Positions 35,827 to 45,084 of a stretch of DNA of 64,000 nt are shown piece after piece. The translations under genes and the position numbers were made by a program. The notes beneath the pieces are model-generated. The model worked only from the letters and a program-made list of their open reading frames with translations. It searched no databases and was not told where the DNA came from. How positions within the stretch are numbered: the first letter of the stretch is position 1; each line of letters begins with the position of its first letter. Source of the DNA: Tistrella mobilis (GTDB lineage Bacteria > Pseudomonadota > Alphaproteobacteria > Tistrellales > Tistrellaceae); NCBI RefSeq assembly GCF_039634785.1, contig NZ_JBBIAB010000009.1, positions 62,001-126,000 of the forward strand, in the 5' to 3' direction.

Positions 35827-36662
35827 AGAAGTTCCTCGTGCGCTTCGCGCAGAACCGCGGTGCGGTCGTCGGCATGATCATCCTGCTGGCGGTGATTGTG
35901 CTTGCGATCATCGCGCCGCTGATCTACCCGGTCTCGCCCTGGAAGATGGTGCAGCGGCCCTTCCTGCCGCCACTCGACGTGGCGGGCCTGCCCTTCGGAA
36001 CCGACACGCTGGGCCGCAATGTCGCAGCCGGCCTGGCCCATGGGGCGCGGGTCTCGCTGCTGATCGGCCTGGTCTCCACCGTGGTGGCGCTGGCCATCGG
36101 CGTGCCGCTCGGGGCCGTGGCCGGCTATTACGGCGGCATCGTCGACGACGCGCTGATGCGCTTCACCGAGTTCTTCCAGACGGTGCCGAGCTTCGCGCTC
36201 GCCATCGTGCTGGTCGCGATCTTCCAGCCCAGCATCACCTCGATCGTGATCGCGATTGCGGTGGTCAGCTGGCCGCCCGTGGCACGGCTGGTGCGCGGCG
36301 AGGTGCTGTCGCTGCGCACCCGCGAATATGTCGAGGCGGCGATGCTCGCCGGCCAGTCGAACACCACGATCATCCTGAAGCAGATCCTGCCCAACACGCT
36401 GTCGCCGATCATCGTGCTGGCCTCGCTGATGGTGGCGACCGCGATCCTGCTCGAAAGCTCGCTCTCCTTTCTGGGGCTGGGTGATCCCAATGTGATGAGC
36501 TGGGGCTACATGATCGGCGCCGCCCGGACCGTGATCCGCCAGGCCTGGTGGCTGAGCTTCTTCCCCGGCGTCGCCATTCTGCTGACGGTGCTGGCGCTCA
36601 ACCTGGTCGGCGAAGGCCTGAACGATGCGCTCAACCCGCGCCTTGCGCGGCAGGACGGGTGA
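35823..36662 (+). CDS. ABC transporter permease (DppC type)
   Basis: 279 residues. The DppC hallmarks are F-G-T-D-T-L-G-R-N-V near residue 58, the EAA loop A-M-L-A-G-Q-S-N-T-T-I-I-L-K-Q-I-L-P-N near 178, and the C-terminal L-N-L-V-G-E-G-L-N-D-A-L-N-P-R. It pairs with DppB in the inner membrane. It starts inside the end of the dppB-type gene and ends 11 nt before the fused ATPase gene, whose start region is duplicated. Confidence 0.93.
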   Translation: MKKFLVRFAQNRGAVVGMIILLAVIVLAIIAPLIYPVSPWKMVQRPFLPPLDVAGLPFGTDTLGRNVAAGLAHGARVSLLIGLVSTVVALAIGVPLGAVAGYYGGIVDDALMRFTEFFQTVPSFALAIVLVAIFQPSITSIVIAIAVVSWPPVARLVRGEVLSLRTREYVEAAMLAGQSNTTIILKQILPNTLSPIIVLASLMVATAILLESSLSFLGLGDPNVMSWGYMIGAARTVIRQAWWLSFFPGVAILLTVLALNLVGEGLNDALNPRLARQDG

Positions 36663-36664
36663 GG

Positions 36665-36694
36665 GAGGCCCAGATGACCGAGGCCCAGATGACC
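36665..36694 (+). repeat. 15-bp tandem duplication of ribosome site and start codon
   Basis: GAGGCCCAGATGACC occurs twice in tandem (36665-36679, 36680-36694). Each copy carries a GAGG ribosome-binding element and an in-frame ATG, so the fused ATPase gene has two equivalent start sites, at 36674 and 36689. Confidence 0.85.
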
Positions 36695-38329
36695 GAGGGT
36701 GTCCTCCTTTCGATCCGCGATCTGAAGCTGGCCCTGCCCAAGGGGGCCGACCGGCCCTTCGCCGTCGACGGGGTCAGCTACGACCTGAAAGCCGGCGAGA
36801 TCCTGTGCGTGGTGGGTGAAAGCGGCTCCGGCAAGTCGATGGCCGCCAATGCGGTGATGGGGCTGCTGCCGCCGGGGGTGAAGCCGGCGGGCGGACAGAT
36901 CCTGTTCGACGGCCGCGATCTGCTTGCCCTAGACGAGGCCGGTTTCCGCGAACTGCGTGCCGCCCGCGTGGCGATGATCTTCCAGGAGCCGATGACCGCG
37001 CTGAACCCGCTGATGCGGGTGGGCGAGCAGATCGCCGAGGTTTTCGAGGGCCATAACCGGCTGAAGCCCAGGGAGCGGCGTGCCCGGGCCCTGGAGCTGC
37101 TGACCGAGGTCGGCATCCCGGATCCCGCACGCGCGATCGACGCCTATCCCTTTCAGCTGTCGGGCGGTCAGCGCCAGCGGGTGATGATCGCCATGGCGCT
37201 GGCGCTGGAGCCCCGGCTGCTGATTGCCGACGAGCCGACCACCGCGCTCGACGTCACCACCCAGGCCCAGATCCTGGAACTGATCCGCGACCTGCAGCGC
37301 CGCCACGGCATGGGGGTGATGTTCATCACCCACGACTTCGGCGTGGTGGCCGAGATCGCCGACCGGGTCTGCGTGATGCGCTATGGCCAGGTGGTGGAGA
37401 TCGGCACGGCCGCAAAGGTTCTGGGCGCGCCGGAACATGAATATACCCGCGGGCTGATCGATGCGATCCCGGGCATGGGCGTGCCCGATCGCAAGCCGGT
37501 CGAGGGCGAGGTCCTGCTCAAGGTGCGGGGGCTGACCAAGACCTATCACGGCAAGGGCGGGCTTACCCGCAAGGCACGGGTGGTCAAGGCGGTGGACGAC
37601 ATCTCCTTCGATCTTGCCCGTGGCGAGACGCTGGGCATCGTCGGCGAAAGCGGATCGGGCAAGTCGACCCTCGGGCGCTGCATCGTGCGGCTGATCGACC
37701 CCGAGACCGGCTCGGCCGAGATCGGCGGGGTCGATCTCGCAACCCTGAACGGGGCGGCGCTCCGTCGCGAACGCCGGCGGGTGCAGATGGTGTTCCAGGA
37801 CCCCTACGGCTCGCTCAATCCCCGCACCCGGGTGGGACAGATCATCGCCGAAGGCCCGATCGCGGCCGGTGTGCCTGCCGCCGAGGCGCGCAAACGCGCG
37901 CGGGAGCTGCTGGAAGTGGTGGGGCTGGATGCCTCTGCCGCCGACCGTTTCCCGCATGAATTCTCGGGCGGCCAGCGCCAGCGTATCGGCATCGCCCGGG
38001 CGCTCGCGCTCGATCCTGAGCTGATCATCGCCGACGAGGCGGTCTCGGCCCTCGACGTCTCCATCCAGGCCCAGGTGCTCGACCTCTTGGCCGAACTCAA
38101 GACCCGTCTCAGGCTATCCATGCTGTTCGTGACCCATGACCTGCGCGTCGCGGCGCAGATCTGCGACCGCATCGCCGTGATGCAACGCGGCCGCATCGTT
38201 GAACTCGGTCCGGTGGCCGAGGTGTTCGGCGCGCCGAAGAGCGACTACACCCGCGACCTGCTGGCGGCCATTCCGGGCCGTGGCCCCGGCACGCCGCTCA
38301 AGCGCTTCGCCGCAGGTGCCGGCGCATGA
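36674..38329 (+). CDS. Fused ABC ATPases (DppD-DppF), dipeptide type
   Basis: 551 residues holding two complete ATPase domains. The N-terminal half has Walker [11 protein letters not shown] near residue 48 and L-S-G-G-Q-R-Q-R-V near 168; the C-terminal half has G-E-S-G-S-G-K-S-T near 330 and F-S-G-G-Q-R-Q-R-I near 440. This replaces separate DppD and DppF subunits and drives the permease pair. The second start (36689) would shorten it by five residues. The ghrA start overlaps the stop. Confidence 0.93.
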   Translation: MTEAQMTEGVLLSIRDLKLALPKGADRPFAVDGVSYDLKAGEILCVVGESGSGKSMAANAVMGLLPPGVKPAGGQILFDGRDLLALDEAGFRELRAARVAMIFQEPMTALNPLMRVGEQIAEVFEGHNRLKPRERRARALELLTEVGIPDPARAIDAYPFQLSGGQRQRVMIAMALALEPRLLIADEPTTALDVTTQAQILELIRDLQRRHGMGVMFITHDFGVVAEIADRVCVMRYGQVVEIGTAAKVLGAPEHEYTRGLIDAIPGMGVPDRKPVEGEVLLKVRGLTKTYHGKGGLTRKARVVKAVDDISFDLARGETLGIVGESGSGKSTLGRCIVRLIDPETGSAEIGGVDLATLNGAALRRERRRVQMVFQDPYGSLNPRTRVGQIIAEGPIAAGVPAAEARKRARELLEVVGLDASAADRFPHEFSGGQRQRIGIARALALDPELIIADEAVSALDVSIQAQVLDLLAELKTRLRLSMLFVTHDLRVAAQICDRIAVMQRGRIVELGPVAEVFGAPKSDYTRDLLAAIPGRGPGTPLKRFAAGAGA

Positions 38330-39297
38330 CCACCATGCCGCGGGCGCGCCGTTGCGTCTGGTTGAGTGCCACCCTGGATCTCGGCGCCATCTTCGGCGCC
38401 GATTTCCGGGCCCATGCCCCGCATATCGAACTGGTCGACGCCGTGACCGCGGCAGAGGACCCGGCCTCGGTCGATTTCGCCCTGGCCTGGAAGCCGGCGG
38501 CCGATGCCTTCCTCCCCTTCCCGAAGCTTGCCTTCGTCTCGTCGATCGCAGCCGGGGTCGACAACATTCTGGCTTGCCCCAGCCTGCCCCAGGGGCTGCC
38601 GGTGCTGAGGGTGCGGGATGACGATCAGGCGCGGATGATGGCCGGGTTCGCGGCCTGGCATGTGCTCTGGCATCACCGCGGCATGGGGGATTATCTGGCC
38701 CAGCAGCGGGACGGCGTCTGGCAGCGCAAGCTGCGCAAGCAGTCGGCACGCGAGGTGCGGATCCTGATCCTGGGCTTCGGCCATATGGGCCGGGTGGCGG
38801 CCGGCGTGCTCTCGGGCCTCGGCTATGACGTGCGGGCGGTGGCCCGGCGGGCGCCGGATCCCGCTCTGGTACCCGATGGCGTGACCGTGCTTGCCGGTCC
38901 CGATGCGCTCGATCGCCTGCTGCCCCAGGCGGATATGGTGATCAACCTGCTGCCGCTGACCGAGGACACCCGCGGCCTGCTGGCGGCGGACCTCTTCGCG
39001 AAGCTGCCGGCCGGCGCCGTGCTGATCCAGCTTGGTCGCGGCGAACAGCTGATCGAGGCCGATCTGCTGGCGGCGCTGGATGCCGGGCAGCTGTCGGCGG
39101 CCTCGCTCGATGTCTTCCAGGTCGAGCCGCTGCCGGCCGACCACCCCTTCTGGCGCGATCCGCGCATCCTGATCACGCCGCACGAAGCGAGTGAACCGGA
39201 TGCCGGTGCGCTTGCCCGTCACATCGCCGCGGCGGCGGAGCGTCTCGACCGGGGACTGCCGGTCGAGACCTCGGTCGACCGCGGCGCCGGATACTGA
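38326..39297 (+). CDS. ghrA: Glyoxylate/hydroxypyruvate reductase A (GhrA-like)
   Basis: 323 residues. The NAD(P) fold has L-G-F-G-H-M-G near residue 149; N-L-L-P-L-T-E-D-T-R-G-L, L-I-Q-L-G-R-G-E-Q-L with the substrate arginine near 240, and the C-terminal D-H-P-F-W-R-D-P-R-I-L-I-T-P-H-E-A with catalytic histidine place it in the GhrA branch of D-2-hydroxyacid dehydrogenases. It reduces glyoxylate or hydroxypyruvate, or oxidises a D-hydroxy acid. It is translationally coupled to the ABC ATPase, so it likely acts on the imported compound or on a product of it. Confidence 0.87.
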   Translation: MTTMPRARRCVWLSATLDLGAIFGADFRAHAPHIELVDAVTAAEDPASVDFALAWKPAADAFLPFPKLAFVSSIAAGVDNILACPSLPQGLPVLRVRDDDQARMMAGFAAWHVLWHHRGMGDYLAQQRDGVWQRKLRKQSAREVRILILGFGHMGRVAAGVLSGLGYDVRAVARRAPDPALVPDGVTVLAGPDALDRLLPQADMVINLLPLTEDTRGLLAADLFAKLPAGAVLIQLGRGEQLIEADLLAALDAGQLSAASLDVFQVEPLPADHPFWRDPRILITPHEASEPDAGALARHIAAAAERLDRGLPVETSVDRGAGY

Positions 39298-39338
39298 CCG
39301 CTCCGGCTCCTGCACTTCTCTTTTGGGACGTGTGCCTC

Positions 39339-40367
39339 ATGAAAGTCGTCTTCGACCCCCGCCAGACCGCCCATGCGCCGGAGCAGTATTTCCGCCGTGG
39401 TGCCTTCATCCCCCATCCCGAGCAGCCGCTGCGCGCGATCCTGCTCCGCGACGCGCTGGCCGGTGCCGGCCACGAGATCGTGACGCCTGCGGATCACGGC
39501 CTGGACTCGCTCTATGCCGTTCATGATCAGGGCTATGTCGATTTCTTCCGCACCGCCTGGGCGCGGTGGGTAGAGGCGACCGGGAGCACCAACCCCGCCG
39601 TGCCCAATTATCACACCACCCGGCGCGATGCCCGCCGGCCCGAGGGCGTGATCGGCCAGCTCGGCTACTATTCCACCGACACGGCCTGCCCCGTGACCGA
39701 GGGCACCTGGGAGGCGATCTACTGGTCGGCCCAGTCGGCGCTGGATGCCGCCGAGCGGGTGATGGCGGGTGAGCGCATGGTTTATGGCCTGTCGCGTCCG
39801 CCCGGCCATCATGCCTCGTGGGATGCCAGCAACGGCTTCTGCTTCTTCAACAATGCCGCCGCGGCCGCCCATCATCTCCGGCGCCGGTTCGGCAAGGTGG
39901 CGATCATCGATGTCGACACCCATGCCGGCAACGGCACCCAGGACATCTTTTATGAGCGCGGCGACGTGTTCTTCACCTCGATCCATGTCGATCCCACCGA
40001 TTACGTGCCCTATTACGTCGGTTATCCCGACGAGACCGGCCGCGGCGAGGGGGCGGGTGCCAATCTGAACCTGACCCTGGCGCCGGGATCGGGCGATGCC
40101 GAGATCGGGGCGGCGGTCGATCGGGCGCTGGACGCGATCCGGGATTACGGGGCCGAGGCGCTGGTGGTCTCCCTCGGCTTCGACATGGCCCATGACGACC
40201 CGCTTTCGGTGGTCCGCTGCACGGCCGAGGGCTTTGCCGCGACGGCAACCAAGATCACCCGGATGGGCCTGCCCACCGTGCTGGTGCAGGAAGGCGGGTA
40301 TCTGGGCCCCTCGCTTTCGAACAATGCCGTCGTCTTCCTCAACGCCTGTGATGCGGCGCTGGGCTGA
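39339..40367 (+). CDS. Histone-deacetylase-fold protein, acetylpolyamine amidohydrolase type
   Basis: 342 residues from the ATG at 39339; a GTG at 39330 is possible. R-P-P-G-H-H-A near residue 155 supplies the catalytic His pair, D-V-D-T-H-A-G-N-G-T-Q the first zinc Asp and His, G-F-D-M-A-H-D-D-P-L the second Asp, and Q-E-G-G-Y the transition-state tyrosine. The long L1-type insertion and A-S-W-D-A-S-N-G-F-C-F match bacterial AphA/polyamine deacetylases. It would free amines from acetylated or other amides, next to an omega-aminotransferase in the same operon. Confidence 0.87.
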   Translation: MKVVFDPRQTAHAPEQYFRRGAFIPHPEQPLRAILLRDALAGAGHEIVTPADHGLDSLYAVHDQGYVDFFRTAWARWVEATGSTNPAVPNYHTTRRDARRPEGVIGQLGYYSTDTACPVTEGTWEAIYWSAQSALDAAERVMAGERMVYGLSRPPGHHASWDASNGFCFFNNAAAAAHHLRRRFGKVAIIDVDTHAGNGTQDIFYERGDVFFTSIHVDPTDYVPYYVGYPDETGRGEGAGANLNLTLAPGSGDAEIGAAVDRALDAIRDYGAEALVVSLGFDMAHDDPLSVVRCTAEGFAATATKITRMGLPTVLVQEGGYLGPSLSNNAVVFLNACDAALG

Positions 40368-40422
40368 CCGGCGTATCGTTTCATCGACAGTTCCCCCCCG
40401 ATCCCACCCCAGGAGCCGGATC

Positions 40423-41790
40423 ATGGCCTACAGTCCGAACTCGCCGGAAGCCCGCGACATCGCCTACCACCTCCATTCCTATACCGATGCCCGCCGGCAT
40501 GAAGAGACCGGCTCGGTGGTCCTGGAGAAGGGTGACGGGGTCTTCGTCGAGGACATCCACGGCAACCGCTACATCGAAGCGATGGCGGGGCTGTGGAGCG
40601 TGGCGCTGGGCTTCAGCGAGAAGCGGCTGGCCGATGCCGCCGCGCGCCAGATGGCGAAGCTCCCCTTCGCCCACACCTTCAGCTACAAGTCCAACGGCCC
40701 GGTGATCGATCTGGCCGAAAAGCTGATCTCGCTCGCCCCCGTGCCGATGAGCAAGGTGTTCTTCACCAATTCGGGCTCCGAGGCGAACGACACCATCCTG
40801 AAGCTGCTCTGGTACCGCTCGAATTCCATGGGCCAGCCGCAGCGCAAGAAGATCATCAGCCGGGTGCGCGGCTATCACGGCGTCACCATCGCCTCGGCCA
40901 GCCTGACCGGTCTGCCCAACAATCACCGCTCCTTCGATCTGCCGATCGCGAACGTGCTGCATACCGGCTCGCCGCATCACTGGAAGGACGCGAACCCGGG
41001 CGAGAGCGAAGAGGATTTCGCCACCCGCCGCGCCGAAGAGCTGGAGGCGATGATCCTGGCCGAGGGGCCGGAGACCATCATGGCCTTCATCGGCGAGCCG
41101 GTGATGGGTGCCGGCGGCGTGGTCGTGCCGCCCGCGACCTATTGGGAGAAGATCCAGGCGGTTCTGGCGAAATACGACATCCTGCTGATCGCCGACGAGG
41201 TGATCTGCGGCTTCGGCCGGACGGGCAACATGTTCGGCAGCCAGACCTACGACATGCGCCCCGACATCATGACCATGTCGAAGCAGCTGTCCTCGTCCTA
41301 CCTGCCGATCTCGGCCTTCATGATCAACGAGAAGGTCTACGGGCCGATCGCCGACGAGAGCCACCGCATCGGCGTGCTCGGCCACGGCTTCACGGCCGGC
41401 GGCCATCCGGTCGCCTCGGCCGTGGCGCTCGAGAACCTGAAGATCATCGAAGAGCGCGATCTGGTCGCGAATGCCCGCGAGATGGGTGAGCGCCTGCGCG
41501 GCCGCTTCCATGCCCTCGAAGGTCATCCGCTGGTCGGCGAGGTCCGCGGTGTCGGCCTGATCGCGGCGGTCGAACTCGTCACCAACAAGGAAGCCAAGAC
41601 GGCGCTGGAGGCCCCCGGCGCGCTCGGCGGCAAGGTTGCGGCCGCCCTGCAGGCGCGCGGCGTGATCGTGCGCAACATGCTCGACGCCATCGCCTTCTGC
41701 CCGCCGCTGATCATCAAGGCCGACGAGGTCGACATGATCGCCGACCGCTTCGAGGCGGTGCTGAACGACGTGGCGGCCGAGGTGCTCTGA
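40423..41790 (+). CDS. Class III omega-aminotransferase (PLP)
   Basis: 455 residues from the ATG at 40423 (AGGAG upstream). It has F-T-N-S-G-S-E-A-N-D-T near residue 115, R-G-Y-H-G-V-T near 150, the Asp of I-A-D-E-V-I-C-G-F-G-R-T-G near 262, and the PLP lysine in T-M-S-K-Q-L-S-S near 288. The start M-x-x-x-N-S-x-x-A-R-D-I-A-Y-H-L-H is common in SpuC-like polyamine/diamine:pyruvate aminotransferases. It would remove a terminal amino group, giving an aldehyde. Last gene of the operon, followed by a terminator. Confidence 0.9.
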   Translation: MAYSPNSPEARDIAYHLHSYTDARRHEETGSVVLEKGDGVFVEDIHGNRYIEAMAGLWSVALGFSEKRLADAAARQMAKLPFAHTFSYKSNGPVIDLAEKLISLAPVPMSKVFFTNSGSEANDTILKLLWYRSNSMGQPQRKKIISRVRGYHGVTIASASLTGLPNNHRSFDLPIANVLHTGSPHHWKDANPGESEEDFATRRAEELEAMILAEGPETIMAFIGEPVMGAGGVVVPPATYWEKIQAVLAKYDILLIADEVICGFGRTGNMFGSQTYDMRPDIMTMSKQLSSSYLPISAFMINEKVYGPIADESHRIGVLGHGFTAGGHPVASAVALENLKIIEERDLVANAREMGERLRGRFHALEGHPLVGEVRGVGLIAAVELVTNKEAKTALEAPGALGGKVAAALQARGVIVRNMLDAIAFCPPLIIKADEVDMIADRFEAVLNDVAAEVL

Positions 41791-41800
41791 CCCCGCAGCT

Positions 41801-41832
41801 CCCGGCGACGCAGGTCGCCGGGATCCTTTTTT
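41801..41832 (+). terminator. Strong terminator closing the ABC-amine operon
   Basis: CCCGGCGAC (41801-41809) pairs perfectly with GTCGCCGGG (41814-41822) around a 4-nt loop, followed by six T. It starts 10 nt after the aminotransferase stop. Confidence 0.93.
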
Positions 41833-41845
41833 GTCGGGGGCCGTT

Positions 41846-44083
41846 TCAGATCAGGGCATCGACCCTGATCGGCAGGTCGCGGATGCGACGGCCGGTAGCG
41901 TGGAAGACCGCGTTGGCGATGGCCGCCGGCATGCCCACCGAGGCGACCTCGCCCAGCCCCTTAATGCCCAACTCCTTCATGCCCCCCCCATTCAGGCCCG
42001 GCCCGCCTGGCATCGGGTCCGGCAGGTCGATGAACTCTGCCGAAAGCCGGCCGATATCGGCATGGCTTGCGACCACATATTCGGCGAGGTCGGCATTCAG
42101 GAAGCTGCCATCGCGGGGATCGACCTCGCTTGCCTCGAACAGGGCACCGCCGATCCCCCAGATCATGCCGCCCAGCGCCTGGCTTCGGGCGGTTCTCGCC
42201 GAGATCACCCGCCCGCAGTCGATCACGGAATGGGCGCGGACCACCCGCAGGATCCGGGTGCGTGGATCGACGGCTACCTCCACGAAATGGGCGATGAAGG
42301 ACATCGCCACCGCCTCGGGATAGTCGGGCCCGGCCGCAGCCGGCAGACCCTGGCGCAGCCGGTCCAGGGCTGGCGGGCCCTGGCCGGGGGCCAGGCTTTC
42401 GACCGTCACCTCCAGCGGCCGGCCGCCATTGCCGGCAAGGAGGCGTGAGAGGCCGGCGGCGAGACCGCCCTGGTCCGCCCGTTCCGCGATCAGGCTCCGC
42501 ATCTTCTCCGCCGCCGCCGCGACCGACGGCACCACAGTGGCCGTCCCCCAGGACCCGGCGGTGAGGTGCTGTGGCACACTTGCCGTGTCGCCTGCGATCA
42601 CGCGGATGGCGGCGGGATCGATACCCAGCCGGTCGGACAGGGTCAGGGCGACGACCGTGCGCAACCCCTGGCCCATTTCGTGGCCGCCGACGGCGATCTC
42701 GACCGATCCGTCGGCGCGGAGGGTCAGCCGGGTGATGGCGGGCGCCCGGGCGGCCTTGTAGGCGCCCACGGCGACGCCCATGCCGGTCATGCGGCCATGG
42801 GCATCCCGCATCCGACCGGGTCGCGGGTCGCGGTCGTACCAGCCGAAGGCCCGGGCCCCACGCTCCAGGCAGGCAGCCAGATGCCGTGACGAGAACGGTT
42901 TGCCGCTGACGGGATCGCGGTCGGTATCATGGGCGAGGCGGAAGGCGACCGGATCGGCACCCAGTTCCCAGGCGAGTTCATCGACCGCACTCTCGAAGGC
43001 GAAAGCGGCCCCGAACTCGTAAGGCGCGCGCATGAAGCCGGGGGTCTGGGTGTCCAGCCGCGTCAGCCGTTCGATGCCCTGAACTGCCGGGATCGCATGC
43101 AGCCTGAGGCTGACCTCGGTGCCGAGCCCGGGCATCAGGTCGTGGCGCGATGTCTGCTGGGTGATCTCGTGGATGGCGGCCGTCATCCGGCCGTCGGCTC
43201 CGGCACCCAGCCGGATGCGATGGCGGGCGGCGGGGCGGAAGGCGGCAATGCGGGCGACCTGGGCGCGCGGCATCACCAGCTTCACCGGCCGGCCCGTGGC
43301 ACGTGCCGCGACGGCCGCGAGCACGGTGTGGGCGCCCAGGGCATTCTTCTGGCCGAAGCCGCCGCCCACCGATGGCGAGATCACCCGGATGGCGGCAGGA
43401 TCGATGCCGAAGACCCGGGCGAGGCCGGCCCGAACCGCGCCACTGTTCTGGCTGGGCTCGTGGATCGTGAGACGGTCGCCCTGCCAGACCGCCACGGTCG
43501 CCAGAAGCTCGATCGGGTTCTGGTGCTGTGCCGGCGTGGCATAGGCGACGTCGATCACCGTGGTCGAGCCGGCAAGTGCGGCTTCGGCATCGCCATTGCG
43601 ACGGTCGCGCATCATCGGCAGCGGGATGGCCTGTTCCTGAAGCAGGGTTTCAGCCCGGGGGTCGTCCAGGGTGGTGACCGGCGGCTCTGCTTCATATCGC
43701 ACGCTTACCAGCCGCGCGGCGCCCCGGGCCGTTTCCAGCCTGTGTGCCACCACCAGGGCGATCGTCTGGCCGTGATGGTGCACCTCGGCCGAGGTCATGG
43801 GCAGGATCGACTGCGCGGCATGGCCGCCCGCCATGATGAACTGCACGCTGCCGAGGGCCGGCATGGTGTCGTGGGTCAGCACCAGCACCACCCCCGGCAC
43901 TGCCGCGGCGGCGGTGGTATCGATGGCGAGGATCCGGCCGCGGGCGATGGTCGCCGGCACGGTCACGGCATGCAGCAGGCCGTCGGGGCGCCGGTCGGCC
44001 GCATAGCGTTGCAGGCCGGTGACCTTCTCGACGGCATCGATGCGGGGCGCGTCGGCGCCGATGCGGGGTTCTGACACGGACAT
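41846..44083 (-). CDS. paoC: Aldehyde oxidoreductase molybdenum subunit (PaoC-like)
   Basis: 745 residues, the length of PaoC/YagR. Moco-binding G-G-G-F-G-Q-K-N near residue 240, further cofactor loops, and the catalytic glutamate in K-G-L-G-E-V near 715. It would oxidise aromatic or aliphatic aldehydes to acids in the periplasm with PaoA and PaoB. PaoC-type enzymes usually need the cytosine-dinucleotide cofactor and an XdhC/PaoD chaperone; no such gene is beside it. It is 4 nt after paoB. The gene tail is convergent with the amine operon. Confidence 0.92.
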   Translation of the reverse strand: MSVSEPRIGADAPRIDAVEKVTGLQRYAADRRPDGLLHAVTVPATIARGRILAIDTTAAAAVPGVVLVLTHDTMPALGSVQFIMAGGHAAQSILPMTSAEVHHHGQTIALVVAHRLETARGAARLVSVRYEAEPPVTTLDDPRAETLLQEQAIPLPMMRDRRNGDAEAALAGSTTVIDVAYATPAQHQNPIELLATVAVWQGDRLTIHEPSQNSGAVRAGLARVFGIDPAAIRVISPSVGGGFGQKNALGAHTVLAAVAARATGRPVKLVMPRAQVARIAAFRPAARHRIRLGAGADGRMTAAIHEITQQTSRHDLMPGLGTEVSLRLHAIPAVQGIERLTRLDTQTPGFMRAPYEFGAAFAFESAVDELAWELGADPVAFRLAHDTDRDPVSGKPFSSRHLAACLERGARAFGWYDRDPRPGRMRDAHGRMTGMGVAVGAYKAARAPAITRLTLRADGSVEIAVGGHEMGQGLRTVVALTLSDRLGIDPAAIRVIAGDTASVPQHLTAGSWGTATVVPSVAAAAEKMRSLIAERADQGGLAAGLSRLLAGNGGRPLEVTVESLAPGQGPPALDRLRQGLPAAAGPDYPEAVAMSFIAHFVEVAVDPRTRILRVVRAHSVIDCGRVISARTARSQALGGMIWGIGGALFEASEVDPRDGSFLNADLAEYVVASHADIGRLSAEFIDLPDPMPGGPGLNGGGMKELGIKGLGEVASVGMPAAIANAVFHATGRRIRDLPIRVDALI

Positions 44084-44087
44084 TGGG

Positions 44088-45080
44088 TCAGCTCCTCGTC
44101 CCTGCGGTGATCAGTGCCTCGGCGACCGCTGCGGCGGCGAGGTCGATCCGGAAGCGGTTCTGGCGGCCCGGCCGGGCGTTCTGCAGTGCGATGCGTCCGG
44201 CCGCCGCTGCCGTTTCGGAGGTGAGCGGCCGGCCGATGAGAGACGCTTCTGCGTCAGGCGCCCGCCAGGGGATGGTCGCGACCCCACCGAGCGCGATGCG
44301 CGCCTCGGTGACGATCCCGCCTTCCACGACGACCGCTGCGGCGGCCGAGGCGAGTGCGAACGCGTAGGAGGCCCGATCCCGCAGCTTCACATAGGCGGAG
44401 TGCCGTGCCGCCCGGGCCGCTGGGATGGTGATGCCGAGGATCATCTCCGCCGGGTCGAGCGAGGTTTCCCGTGCGGGGCTGTCACCGGGCAGCCTCAGCA
44501 GCTCCGCCACCGGCACATGGCGATTGCCGGCGGGGCCGATCACCTCGACCCGGGCATCGAATGCGGTGAGCGCCACGGCGAAATCGCCGGGATGGACCGC
44601 CACGCACTGCGTGCCGCCGCCCAGAAGGGCCGCATGCCGGTCGGGCCCGCCGGTCGCGGCACAACCGCTGCCGGGCATGCGCCTGTCGCAGGCCGCCGCC
44701 ACGTCCCGGAACCATGGGCAGCGGGTTCGCTGCATCAGATTGCCGCCGAGAGTCGCCATGTTGCGCAGCTGGGCCGAGGCGCCTTTCCAGAGAGCCTCCG
44801 AGACCGCCGGCCAGTCGCGCCGGATGTCCGGATGGTCGGCCGCATCCGACATGCGGACCAGCGCGCCGAGGGTGAGACCCGTCTCCGACACCGAAATCGT
44901 CGACAGTCCGGGAATGCCGGTGATGTCGACCAGCCGGGTGGGGGTCTCGACACCCAGCCGCATGAGATCGACCAGATTGGTGCCGCCGGCGAGCAGGCGG
45001 ACATCTCCCGGCCGGCCGCGGGCGAGTTCGTCGACCGCCTGCTGAACGGAGCGGGCGCGGATATGGCTGAAGGGCTGCAT
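44088..45080 (-). CDS. paoB: Aldehyde oxidoreductase FAD/4Fe-4S subunit (PaoB-like)
   Basis: 330 residues from the ATG at 45080. FAD-binding L-A-G-G-T-N-L-V-D near residue 32 and G-N-L-M-Q-R-T-R-C-P-W-F near 115. The cysteines in T-R-C-P-W-F, A-C-D-R-R and G-S-G-C-A-A-T correspond to the extra 4Fe-4S cluster insert of Escherichia coli PaoB. It passes electrons from the molybdenum site to an acceptor. Gaps of 4 nt on both sides show tight operon structure. Confidence 0.92.
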   Translation of the reverse strand: MQPFSHIRARSVQQAVDELARGRPGDVRLLAGGTNLVDLMRLGVETPTRLVDITGIPGLSTISVSETGLTLGALVRMSDAADHPDIRRDWPAVSEALWKGASAQLRNMATLGGNLMQRTRCPWFRDVAAACDRRMPGSGCAATGGPDRHAALLGGGTQCVAVHPGDFAVALTAFDARVEVIGPAGNRHVPVAELLRLPGDSPARETSLDPAEMILGITIPAARAARHSAYVKLRDRASYAFALASAAAAVVVEGGIVTEARIALGGVATIPWRAPDAEASLIGRPLTSETAAAAGRIALQNARPGRQNRFRIDLAAAAVAEALITAGTRS

Positions 45081-45084
45081 CCGG

